NCBI GenBank assembly: GCA_002633005.1
Contig: NMRA01000297.1
Span: forward strand, 276,993 to 338,992
DNA: 62,000 nucleotides
Reading direction: 5' to 3'
Origin: Phoronis australis
Taxonomy: Eukaryota; Phoronida; Phoronidae
The notes below the pieces were generated by a model. That model was not told where the DNA came from and did no database searches. It saw nothing but the letters and a program-made list of their open reading frames with translations. Below, one piece after another: positions 39,201 through 52,800 of this stretch. A program made the translations under genes and the position numbers. Numbering within the stretch: position 1 is the stretch's first letter; each line of letters starts with the position of its first letter.

Positions 39201-42200
39201 AGGGTAGGTTGCAGGCTTGCAGAGATATCTTTAAAACTTTGTTATTAAAGTTGTGCTCAACATTATTTTGCGTCTCAGGGTAGGATCCAGGATTTGATTT
39301 GGGGGGCAGGGCAGAGTATTACCCAGGATTTTGCCCGGCAGATATTTGCGCCCTCGAACTGCCGAATGGATTTTGGGAATTTTAGGGAGGCCATGGCCCC
39401 CTTGGCCCCCTCTAAATCAGCCACTGCGTTTCCTGGTCAGCTCATGGAAGACATTGAACAGTTTGTATGCAAGCTGTACGGCGACTCAACAGTGAACAAA
39501 GCACGCTACCACATATTCAGGTTTGAAATATGTGATGGAATCATTTCTGCCTCCTAATCATGAGTGTTTGCTGTTACATGTCAAAAGAGCAAACTACCAG
39601 TGTGCCATTCGCAAACGAGCCTTGCAACAGCATGTCAGTGCACCATCTACAGGTGGTAACGGGTGACTTTTGGAGTAAGGTAGTCTACAGTACATTCTCA
39701 CTGAATGACTCAGCCTTTAACCTCAGAAAATGTCATGAAAAATTCTAATTACAAATGTAAAAAGAGTGTACTCTTGTTTGAAGTTGGGCACGGTATGTTC
39801 AAAGTTGTGTGGCTGTCGAGAATGTGAACACGGTGTCACAAGAAACATTTTTTAATGACAATAATGATAAATATGAAAAATGGAGTGCATGAACAAACAT
39901 AAAGAAGTGTGTGCTATGTTGTTAAAAACGTTAAATCTGTAGCCTAATGGAAATATTCATATTTTATCATACTCGTGGATGTCAGGACTGAATGGTGTAA
40001 CTTTCCCTGTGACAGATTACTATGAACTGCAATGTGTATAATGATAATTAATTATGACAATTAATGAAAGTGGTGCTTGTAAGTTCATTGCATAAACTTG
40101 GAAATGAATGTTGTTCATTTATAGGTTGTGATATCAAAACTTTAACAAGTTTCAAATGGTTAACATTAGTATTGTTCTTCTGTTAGTTCAGAATATAGTA
40201 GTATGCTTTCTGGCCAACAGGAGGCGCTGCTAAAAATTTTCTATTTGTCTTTTTGAGCAATTTTCTACCATTCAGTTTGGGTCTAGTGTTGCTGGTTTTT
40301 GAAGATTGGTTTTCTGAGCCAAAATTTGCAAAAAGTCAGATTTTTGAGGTCAAATTTCTCGAAAACGTGTACGTCAAATCTTAGGATTTTTTAGATTCTG
40401 AAAGTATACATGTAGCACTTAGTGACCTTAAAAACACCAAAATTATCTTGCCCCAAAAAGTAGGCACGGAAGTGATTTTCTAGACTTCCTCGAGTCGAAT
40501 GGACTATGGCCTTCTTGCATTGAAAACGTCTTTGTGTTCAACTTTCCGAAACGTGAAAGTTGTATAGAAATGGCATAGGTTTGTGCGCTGCACGAGAGTG
40601 TGGAATGTCAGTGTAGAACATGAGATTCAGTAGGGGGCCACACTTTAATCGACACACTTCAAGGAAACGTAATTCGGCGACCAAACACAAAAAGCGCGTC
40701 ACATTGAAGGACTCGCCACCTTGTAAGTGTATTTGCAAATTTTACGAATAACAAAAAACTGCTTCTATTCTAGGGCTAGTGATGCCAGGCCCTCGACCCC
40801 GGTCCAGATCGAGTGTTACAACACGTAGGCTTATGCATTGCTTAGACTCTGCTCATGGCAATAGTGAATAGTCTAGAATACGAGTGACCCGTGTGGCCTT
40901 TGTCAGTGATTAAATGTATATTTTGTGAATATTGATCACCCCTTGGTTCAGTTGGTTGTAGCTCACAGTCTCTCTGCAGCATTTCTCGTCAAAGTGGATC
41001 GAGTTGATACGGTCTCAAAGCCGGCGGAAGTTCGCTAAGTAGAAAACCGAATTCATTGTCTGATTTTTCAAGTACTTGAGCGTGATGCCCGTATCCACTC
41101 TCATCTCTGCATAATATTGTCCAGTTCTCATTCTGAATCGTCCTCGTGTTCTGATCTGCTGTGTTCCTCCACTGCAACTGATTCTCAAGGGACCAAACGT
41201 CTTACCCTAATTAAATCATTTGGCGGGAAAATTGAAAATAGCTAAATTTTCTTCAAATTTAAATAATCGCCACTATTTGGCATAAAAAATGCTTATTTAG
41301 TTCAATTCGATGGTATTCATTTCCTACTAGCTAACTGGAACCTGAAAAACTAATAAACAGCATGTGGGAACTCCTTAAACAAATGGCGTTTATGTATTCT
41401 CCGAGGGACATTTATAATTACGATAGTCAACACAGTCTGTATTTTCGACTTGCACGAAGTTGACTGCGCGCTGGATTACGTAACGATTGAGGCGAAGCTG
41501 GCAGAGAATTATTCGGGCTGTGAGCGTCACATACGGAATGATCATACATAAGTACTTAAAGATTTGGACCCAGGGCACATTAGGCCTAATGGACTTGGAA
41601 ATCTATCTACAATAATTAGAAAATAGAAATCGAAAATTACGCTAAGAGACGGCTGCCTATCAATTTAAACTGGCAGTATTGTGAATAGAGTTCAATGGAA
41701 AGACCCTGAGACAATAGATTTTGAAAGGCTCATGGACAGCAATCGCAACCAGATAACACAGGTCAAGTATTTCACAACTCTATTGTTTTCACAAATTACA
41801 AACGATGATTCGAAACAACAAACAGCCGCCAAAAATTACCTCAAAATTCAAGGTTCCGTTGTTGTCAGCGTCAAGGGCTCTAAACACTAAGTGAGCGTAC
41901 TTATTAGAATCTGAAACAATTGGAAACAATTCAGCTACCACCCTTCCATGATTCTCGCAGGATCTGTCACATTTGGAATGTGAAGCACAACACATGTATT
42001 TTCTAAACACGAGGTACATTTCTTAATTTAATGACTTACCAAATTTTTTTTTTCTTGTGCATTTGCTACGTTCCTTTTAACGCACACAGTGATACTGTGG
42101 TGTCGATTATAATTATCATGATTATTACTATCAATTTAATATGATGTCCTATGCTTTGGTCACTTCAAAAAGTGTTTATGTTCATGTAGTGCACTCCATT

Positions 42201-45200
42201 TAATATGAGGACACCACGACCCATTGCGCGGTTGAATGAAACACACCATAAATTTTCAACACTTTTGTGAACTTTGTGAAAACATTGACTGTCTTTTTTC
42301 TGCGATTTTGTAGTCCTTATTCATTTTCGTTGGAATGAAGGTCCGGTTCCCGAAATATATGACGAGGTCATGAAGTACAATGGGAGACCATAATGAAGAT
42401 TACATATATAACACCAATGTGTGAACAAAGTTTACAAATGACCTGAAAATTAAAGAGAAATGGGGAACATAGTTCATTACCCACTGGCACTGTTTCATAA
42501 GACGGGACACACGAACTCTGACTTGAATGTGATTTTAAATTTAACAAAATTGTACGATTCACGGACACATTTGTAAGTTTACTTGAAGCAAGACATGACA
42601 TTGGTCAATTTTTGAGTCGCATCATATTAAATGTCATTTTAAATAAATTGAAAAATAACTTCTCAAATAATTTAACTATTTATCAATTTCAGAACAGATA
42701 ATACATGTAACACGCGCTTAACCGCTTTATAGAGATAAATTATGATGAAGCGAACATTTATTTTTCCCATACATACCCCCTTGTGGAAAAAACTGTCCGT
42801 AGATTTCCTTGAAAACGTCCTCACTTACAATTCCAGTTGGGCAGTCCTGAAAACGAAATTGGTGCAATACGCGTAGATAATGTGATGTATCAGTCTAGTC
42901 AAGAGTACAGCCGTAGACCTACTCGTATCGTTGTACACCTAAATTTAAGCCGCTATCTACATGTACCATCTTCAGCATTGAACTGGAAGACCACGCGCTA
43001 GTAGCATACACTCGAGGCCAAATGGTATTGGTGTCATATACTCGGCATATTTAGAGAAATTTGTACTTTATTGTTAGGTTAATTCATCTAGAGTGCTACA
43101 CAAACATCGCATTCTTTACTTTTTGAAGCTCTCAAGACATCTAAAATGTACCGATGGATCCTCAACGCTTGTAAGAAATACACCTGTAACAAATCTTGGC
43201 AAGGTTCCGTGGTTTATACACGGTCGCCTGCATATTCAGTACTCATTTTCAACCAACGTAACCAAGCATTTCAAAACATTCGTCTACCATGGCAGAAACA
43301 GACGTGTACGACTAGAAGCTTAGTTGAACATGACATCCACAGGGTGTTCCATCGAATCAGGAACTCTGGTGTAAAACAGATATCCCAGAGTCGAAAAAAG
43401 ACTCTCTCACCTTCAAAACAGCTAATCAGGCCGAAAAACACAAACCCCAATTTTAAAACAGGAGCCCCAGAGATTGCATAGGAAACCCGGACAATTTTTC
43501 AAATTTTCTGGGAACATTGTCATTACCTCAAACTTTGAGTTTAAGCATCTTCAAGTAATGTTCAGTTGTTTTCTACATTTGTTTTTTAAAAATTGTCAAT
43601 AATAAAACGTAACTTATATTACATTAATTTTGTTATTTGATTTGTATCGGTAAAACCCGTGCAACTCCTCTGTGGGCGAATTTCATCATAATCTGTACTC
43701 TCAACACATTGTTATCTCGGTGAACATTTAGTTAACTTCAGAATCTTCAATAGTTTCCCCAAAACATTTTCAAAAAGGAAAAGCAAAATACTATTTCGAC
43801 ATTCTTGTACCATTGCTGATTAACTCATTTAAATATAAGAATCAATAAATCTATTACTGGACTTAAGGTACGTGGAGATGGCTACGTTGCGTCCTCCTCT
43901 CGAGGACTTCATCAGGCCACTGAGTTGTCACGTGACTTGTCATGTGATCTGTCGTACAGTTTCCGCGGGATTCTCTTCAGCGCCCTATGCCTGAAGAGAA
44001 TCCCGCGGAAACTGTACGACAGATCACATGACAAGTCACGTGACAACTCAGTGGCCTGATGAAGTCCTCTAGAGGAGGACGCATTGTAGCCATCTCCACG
44101 TACCGTAAGTCCAGTAATAGATTTATTGATTCTTTTACTATGACCGAACTGGATGACTGAAAACATTCATCCTTTAAATATCTTTACAACTGACCGCATT
44201 TTAGGGTTCGTTGATTATCTGTCGAGAGTACAGTTTTCTGGCACAATTAATTTCCGGATTTTGGAATGGAACACGAGAACTATTCACTCAAAAGACCTGC
44301 ACCGTCATCAATTTCACCATTCTTGCCCACAAAAAGTGTACTTCAACACCTCATCGATCATTAAAATGGAATTTGGAATCGCAATTTCTGAACTCAGCGT
44401 ATATACACTGTAACTTACACTCGTTTTGGCGCAAATTTGTTCTGAAATTGGCTTTGCGGGAATTAAAATACTAAAAAATGTAGCGCATTGAAACCAGTTC
44501 CGATGATTTGTTTTGGCAAACTCGTGGAAGAAGAACAGTTGAATTAAGAATTGAGGGAAAAAGAAATTGGCCAATAGGTGGCGTAATGTTTAATGGAACC
44601 AAACGCCGTCGGACGCAAAAGATTGCATCACAACTTCAGCAGCAAAATAACGTGGAACACCAATCCGTCATGAGTTGTCCACAGTTCTCACATAGTAAAA
44701 CAACATATACACATCAACTATTTAAAGCAGGAAGATTTACTGTTTATCAAACAATGTGTGACAGAAAGTGCCATGGTGGTGTTTGTGTTTCGGGGTGTTC
44801 TGTCCCATAACCGGACTTCCTGATTTAAAGACCGGGGTACTTGTTTTTCGGGCTGGTTAGCTGTTTTGAAGGTGCAATTGTCTGTTCTCGACTCCGGAAT
44901 ATCTGTTTTCCACGAGGTTTCTGATCCTTGCACAGTTAAAGGAGAATGCCATCCGATTTAATTAGTCTCTTTTACCGTCTTAATCGGTCTACATCCACAT
45001 CGCCCCTTATACGGTCCACCTCACCTTGCCGAGAGGTGTCGCGTAAACCTGTGAGGAAGGAAGAAACGACATAGCGACGTCAGTGGTTCGTCTGCAGAGT
45101 GAATGTATTTATATTGCGGAGCATCGTTCCTGCTTGTCCGAACTATTAAGCTGCAAAGAAAGCGGGTATATCGTTTTTTCGACTTCCTCGGGAGCCCGAA

Positions 45201-46795
45201 ATGCTTAGGAAGTGGCTCGCGGTAGTGAAAAATAACTGTTTCGCTTCTAATAGCAAGAGGCCGCCGTGAAACAGCTCCGTGTCTGTGGCCGGCAATTCGT
45301 CGACAGTGATTTCTCTGACGAACTCCGGCCTACCAAAGATCTTTCCATACGTTCCGTTGCCGGCGCATGTTCACGGCTCCTCTCTAGTATTTCTTGATCA
45401 GTGTATTCTGCAATGGGTTTGAACTGATAGCCTGTGAAACCTATAGGATCCGACCCTTGAAGTCTTAGTCGGATGAGCTCTTGACTAAGTCGAGATAGGC
45501 GCCGGGCTAGTTGCCATGCAGACGTTTATCATTCTGCGTTCTGTTTCAAAATGAATTATTCTCATCCTCACCAATGCTGATATAAAGCTGAAACAAAGTC
45601 TGTCTCATTAGATACAATTTGTAATGCCTATGCAGTATTCGTGAATGCAAATGTTCAGAAGCCAGCAATGAATAAACCACTGCGTTACCGGCTTTTGATG
45701 CCCACAACAAAGCAAATTGACCGTGCACCGAGGCCGTGTGAGCGCATGCTAATTCAGTGTTTGCTGAAAGAAAGTTGTTGTGAAAAAATTATTACTTGAT
45801 TTTATATGCTTTGGTCACATGTTAGGGGAATCTTAATTTATAAATACGAATACATTATTCAAATCATTGTTACTGTTCAACCTTTGCCCTGACGGTCTGT
45901 GGAAGGGGAACCAGTCGAACTTTGCGGCCCCCGACAAGTAAGTAGATTTTCAGTGTCGTGGCTAATTCACGAACATAACTACGGGCACATTGTTTCTTTG
46001 GCTTACTATTATTTCTTTTCGTGACTAGAAGTTTAGTTTTCAACTCAAGCTTCGTGCCAGTCCCGACGGCCGCAACCGGCCCGATCGGGTTCCGAGCCAC
46101 TAGCCGGGATAACAAGCTTTTTGTGTGTTTAAAACTCAAAAAAATCACAAGTCTAAACAACACAGATTTAGGTTATCCTGTCTGTATTTCACAGATCGAA
46201 GAATATCTCGAATTTATCTCTGAACAGACCCCAAACTCCTGCTGCGGACCTTAGTAAATTGGCCTGCCGAACTTTGTAGCCTACGATGTGTCCAAGTACC
46301 AATACATCCGTAACAGCGAAATAGAAAAACGTTTTTATAAAAGCTCGGTGTATTTCTAAGGGTTTTACATCGAAGTTTGGTGATTTATTGGTGTTAAACG
46401 ATGAACTCAAGCAATAAGCTGACACCAGCAACCCGTGTTGTGAACTGCTGAACACACTGCGTGTGAATCCAACGACGTCTTTGGATAATTTCAACACCTC
46501 CGTCTGCCGTCAGGTGCCAGGTAACGCAGCCGAACGTGCCGTTATNTATTCCTCTGCTCTGGGTCGAAATTCAAGGTTTGTTTAATGATCCAGTTTCGGC
46601 GCACCATAAGGGAGCTGGAGGGATTTTAGCCCCCCACTTTTTTCAGTGCTGCGCCGTCCATATCCATGGGCAGCGCACCAAATAGGCTGGGAGGCTATAG
46701 CCCCAATTTTTTCAGTGATGGGCCGCCCATGGTCTATGGGAGGTGCATCACAGGGGGCTGGGGGGGGCTTTAACCCCCCGCACACACACACACGT

Positions 46796-46828
<33 letters not shown>

Positions 46829-49800
46829 CACACACACACACACACACTCTTCTCAGTGCTGCTCTCCCCATGGTGTGGGATTTACATGTATAGAGGAACA
46901 AAGGGACATTTCCCCGAACTGCTCCACAGAGAGAGGGTACCATCTGATATGGGAAACCTCAGTTATGAAAGAATAAACATCATTAAGCTTAAAAAGGAGT
47001 GACAGTTCATTCCACCGTCGTGTGGTCACAAGACGGTGCACGAAGAGATCGTCTTCCTTTTTATTTCAGTTGCACGATTTCACAAAAAACAGGAAACTAG
47101 ACGTAATCAAATTCAACATTTGGGCCCTCAATCAGTGAGCGGACGCTTAAGAATTTGTCAATAAAAACATAAAGAGTGTGGCTACTTTAATGTCATCAAT
47201 GGCCTCCGTCAAGGGTGGGCCCCTCAATATGAAATTATCAATATTTTGAAAAATCAAGAAATGTGCAGCAATTGGTGATATCTGTCAGGGCATCAAGCGA
47301 TACACAATTCGAAAATAAAACAGCAAGAGCGTAGGGAAATGTGGAGTTTATTAACTAACCCCGGAAATTAACATTATACGGCTGAAACAAGATTTAAATG
47401 TGTGCAGTTTTAGTGTGTTGGGAGGGGGCTCAGATTCAATTTCAGTGTCAAATTCGGAACACGGCGCAATCATAACGGAACTATGGCTAAGTATAGGGTC
47501 TCCCGCGATATCCCAGAGAGACCGGCAGTGGCGCTGCGCACTACGACTCCGTTTCCGTCGTCTGCTCCACTGGGCAATGAAGAAAAATACTTCATTTTTT
47601 AAAGAAAATGGAATCTGAGTGACGATGAAAAAACAGAAGCTGCTGGTAAGATGTGAATTTTAATCGAAGCCTTTGTGAATCACTCTGAAACTCATAATTC
47701 TCTCTCAGTCAAACCTTAACTTAAGACGATTTCCAAAGCAATCGCCCCATTAATGCCAACACAAAAAACGGATTTGATCTTTTGGGCAACTGAAGACTAA
47801 TTTAAATGCGACAAATTTGTTACGAACTGATTGCACAAAATATAAAAAGTGTAATAAACATTACAAAAAGAAGTTTTTTTCGCACGCAAACGCTGTGGAC
47901 CATAAACAAGTAGGTCTTTTAAAATCAAATTACGAATGAAATCGTGGTGGTGCAGTGGTAAAGCACGCGCCCTTTATCACCCAGGTCGTGATTTCGAGTC
48001 TGTGGTAATTGCAGTTTTTCAATTTTGACACGTTCTCCGTGTTTTTTTTTGATAATATTTCAGGAATCAAGGAAAATGCTTGATTTTTAGAGGAAAAAAC
48101 AGAAAAATTTTCCCCCACTCGGTGCTATGGGCATTTACAATCGTGCTTTGAGCAAATATTTACAGACAAAAAGTTGCACCCCCCTTGTGTGATATCCTAG
48201 ATCCGCCACTGAATTAACACGCTCCGCAAAAGCTTCGCTTTACAGATTTTTCGAAATATAATGCATGAATCATTACGTGCACGTTTTCAAGTGCGTTAAG
48301 ACGACCTGTGCTGCGAAAGCGGAGACCCCAACAACGTCTTGGCCAGGGTCCCCAAACGTAAACCATGCACTGATACAGAGTTGTAAAATATTTCTCTTAA
48401 TTTTTCTCCCTTATCCGCATTTAGTAGCCTTTCTTTTCTCGACTGTCCTCGGCCCACGCGGATGTCGGTTGCCACGGTTGAGCCCTGACGCCTGAAAAGG
48501 TTTTCGGGGCCCGTGCCCCCCCGGCCCTCCGCTTCCTACGGCCCTGACATGCAACCAGGTTTCAAACTACTGGTACATAACTGCTAATAATATGACACAT
48601 GTGTCTCAGTTTACAATTGCTAAATATGATATCGTCTGCAACTAAGGCCACGATTCCTCAAATAATAGATTATTCTTATTCAACTATTTTCAGGAAATGT
48701 TACAAGTTAAATTTACAATTACCGTTGTTTGTTATTTCTTTTCAAGTAATAAATCTTGACTTTTAAAACTGTTTCTTTTACTGAAGAAAACTTGTAACCT
48801 AACGTGCACGTACATACATATAGGATGTGATCCGCCACCTGAACAGCCTGGGCGAAGTATTTAAAAAATATGCCGACAAAATGAAAGAAATTTCGGAATT
48901 CGAATAGCATGGGACAAATACAAAACGTACCTCCACTGGCGTAGATGAGTAATATCTCACACGTCATTATTCCGCGATAATGTCGAGTGGAATATTACTT
49001 TATCTACGCCACTCTCGGTAGGTTCTGTGTCAACTTAACTTACCTGCTTAAATCCTCTATACAGAATCTGTAACTCTTTCTTCGAGAATTTTGTTCTTTC
49101 GCTTATAGAATCCAGGCATTCTGGTTTGTAGCGAGCAGCCTGCATCTCCAAGTCTTCAAATTCATTGCCTGACCAACAGAAACGTTAAAATAACTTAAAA
49201 AACTGACAATAAACTAAAGCTGTTTTTGCATTGTCAATGACCTATCTCGTGAGTTTGGCAGTGGCTTCGACACGATTGTTTAATGTCCAAGGCCACGTCT
49301 CTCGTTAAAACATGTCACTAATATGACATGATGTCGGTGAGCCTAGTAAATCGCCAACTAAACAGCAAAGTGACTTTTCTGTTATATTAATCTTTATTCA
49401 AAACACTTCCGATAAACAATAATTAATTGCATGACTTTAACGGTATGAACTTCGCCAACTGTGCGAACTATCTCCTCTTGGACATGACAGAATGAAAGAC
49501 CGGTTAAAAGTGGCTTTCGGAGATCAAGGAGGCAATTTCAATTCTGTTTTGCATCACCCATACGTTGTAAATGTCCTTTTCACGGAGTTAAAATTGTTTC
49601 CCTATGTCATTCTCTGCGAAGAAAAAGTACCTCCAAGAACAACGGAAACTGAGTTCTCTAATAAGGAAGACTTTTGCGTTTTTTGCATCTACGGAACGCA
49701 CATCAAGTGGCGATAACGGACGCCGGTCTCACATGTTCAGCTTTCCTTAAAGGAGAATGCCACCCGATTTAATTACTCTTCTTTGCCGTCTTAATCGGTC

Positions 49801-52800
49801 TACATGTATATCCACATCGCCTCGCATACGATCGACCTTACCTTACCAAGAGGTGTGTCGTTAACCTGTGAGGAAGGTGAGAAACGACGCTAGCGACGTC
49901 AGCGGTTCATTTGCAGAGTGAATGCCGCTATGTTGCGGTGCATCGTTCCCGCTTGTCCGAACTATGCAGCTGCGAGGAAAGAGGGTAAATCGTTTTTTCG
50001 ACTTCTTCGAGAGTCCGAAATGCTTAGGAAGTGGCTCGCGGTAGTGAAGAATGAAAAGTACGCTGTAAATAGCAAGTATGAGGCCGTGAAACATCTCCGT
50101 GGCTGTGTCCTGCAGTCGTCGACAGTGCCTGACGAATCCCGCTTACCAAATAACTATCCATACGTTCCGTTGTTCACGGCGCCTCTCTAGTATTTCTTCA
50201 TCACCGTATTCCTGTTCGAACTGATAGCCTGCGAAACGTAACGATCTACCTGCGAAGTCTTCGATGAGCATTCTGTTTCAAAATGAATTATTCTCGCCCT
50301 AACCAGTACTTATACAAAACTGAAACAAAGTCTGTTTCATTAGATGCAAATTGTGTTCGTGAGTTCAAGGGATTTGAAAAGCCTGCAATGAATAAATCAC
50401 TGCGTTACCGGCTTTAGGTGCTATAAAACTAATTGGGCGGGACACCGTGACCGAGGCCGTTTGAGCTCATGCTAATTTAGTGTTTGCTGACAGAAACTGT
50501 TGTGAAACAACTCGATTTCCATCCCACTGCCAGGTGTTAGGGGAATCTTCATTTACATTTACATTATTCCGAAATAATGATTGTCAATGTACAACTTCTG
50601 CCCTGACGATTCTGTGGCTGAAAGCGAACCTGAAGTCGAGGCCCTCGACGAGTAAGTAGATTTACAGTTTCGTGGCTATTCACCAACATAATCACGTGCA
50701 CATAACTTTGGCTTACTAGTATAGTATTTTCTTGACTGGAAGTTTAGTTTCCAACTTTGGCTGGTTTATGTTCGTGATGTCTGATCGGTTTCTGAGCCAC
50801 TGGCCGGGATAACGTGTGTCCGGCCGCCACAGGCCTGATCGGGCTCTGAGCCACTGGCCAGGATAACGAGCGTTTTGTGTTTAGAACTCAAAAAATCACA
50901 AGTCTAAACAACACAGATATAGGTTCTCCTGTCTGTATATCACGGAAAATACTTTATAATACTTTTTTACGAATTTATCTCCGAACGGACCCCAAACTGG
51001 CTGCGTACCAAGTTATCGGCCTGCCAAACTTTGTTGGATACGGTGTGTCTAAATACCAATAAATCCGTAACAGCGAAATAAAACAACACGCTTTTCTAAG
51101 AACTTGATGTATTTTTAAGGGTTTTGCATCGAAGTTTGATGATTCATTGGTGTTAAACGATGAATTCAAGCGATAAGCTGACACCAGTAACCCGTGTGGT
51201 GAACTGCTGGACAGACTGCGTGTGAAACCAATTACGTCATTGGATTATTTCAGCACCTCCGTCTGCCGTCAGGTGTCAGGGAACGCAACCGTACGTGCCG
51301 TCATGGAGTAGAACTACACGATCTAAACTTATACAAATTAGGTTGTTCTTTGGGTGGCATGCTCCTTTAACCATTCCGTGGTAGATCAGCAAAAAGAGAC
51401 TAAACTGACGGCTACGATCCATTACGATCCGTAGGTGGTTACAGAAACTAGGTAACAAGGGTTGGCCCCAATCTTTGTACAAACTTCTCCCCTTATCGCA
51501 ATATGCGTCTTTTACCTTAAATTCTATGTCGATATCCGCTGCTTAACGATAACATGGAACTACATGTACTAGCCTCGGTCTCCACTATTACCGTATAGTC
51601 ATTTTCAACGGTAAAATACTAATCTTAGTGTGTATATAAGGGTCCAGACGCGATATTTCGAGCTCAAAAGTCGTATGTGAAATGGTAAAATTGGGAGCAA
51701 CAGGGCCCAGGTTCGAACCTGCGTACTTGAAATGGACTTTTTTATTTTCTGTTTTACTTTACAGGGCAAACTCAGAATAAGTGTCTGTTGTTTGGTATTC
51801 GAGAATGTTATGGCTTATGCTGACAAGTGTTTGGTCCATGTTTGCACTTGATGACCCCTAGATTGGAGCTACATGTACAATCTCCAGTATTAAGTCGATA
51901 TTTGGATTAAAAGTTAGAAATTTTACGTTCAGACTCGAACTTACGGGGTTCTTGTTGTGGCCACAGAGCTGCTTTATTTCTCTATGAACTCGTTGCCAGC
52001 TGACGTGGAAACGTTATCTTTGTAATGGGCCCACATGATGACGCGTGCAAGTGATGACGTAACAACCAGTAAGTAGTCAGGTATTCACCAGATTCCAAAC
52101 GATTGACTCCCATGAATAATTTAGATCATAGACCAAACGGAGGTATATGCAGCGATGGAACAAGGGTCGGATATAGTGCATGTCCGTTTATTGACACTGG
52201 TGTTGAGAAGGGGTACATGTACATACAGAATAGAGCAGAAGAATTTTGGGATTATATGCTAAGAAAAACTTCTTAGTTTTGACCACAGTAATGTCATAAG
52301 AAACGCAGTCTTGGTTTTGCGAAGTTATTCCCAATCCCTACATTGGCTTCCAGTTAATCGCAAAAAGTCTGGGATTATTGTCATTGCGAAATATGCCGGG
52401 GCCAGAGGTTAAATCCGTTGTTGTTTGCCATTGATATCGCCAATTCTCCCCGTAGTCTGTCAGTTGTTCGCCGAAACAGAGGCCGGTGCCTTTGCAGTTT
52501 AAATATTTAAATACGCTAAAAACACTCTAAGCGAAAATGTCCCCTCCACCAGTAAATCGTCCGACCGCGGTTACTCTCACGAACGCAAAAGTGTCGCCGA
52601 AAATGTCACTTTAGCTATTCTTCTGATGTTGATCTACCTCTGTGTCAAACGAGGGTCGTATTGCATTAGGTAAGCTTCGACTGAAGTTACCAGTTTGTAC
52701 TCGACTAATGAGACATGATGATTGGTTATATACATATACAAATCTTGAACCGGTCATTATAAGTAACAAGTGGCGTGCAGACCAGACTCAAAATGTTTGT

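Noticed and set aside
46582-47002. Cys/Val-rich and Thr/His-rich open frames on both strands
   Set aside because: They are products of the (CA)n microsatellite at 46779-46846.
49492-49716. 74-residue frame just upstream of the Kolobok-like copy 3
   Set aside because: No domain is recognisable, and it lies within a KCNIP intron without splice support.
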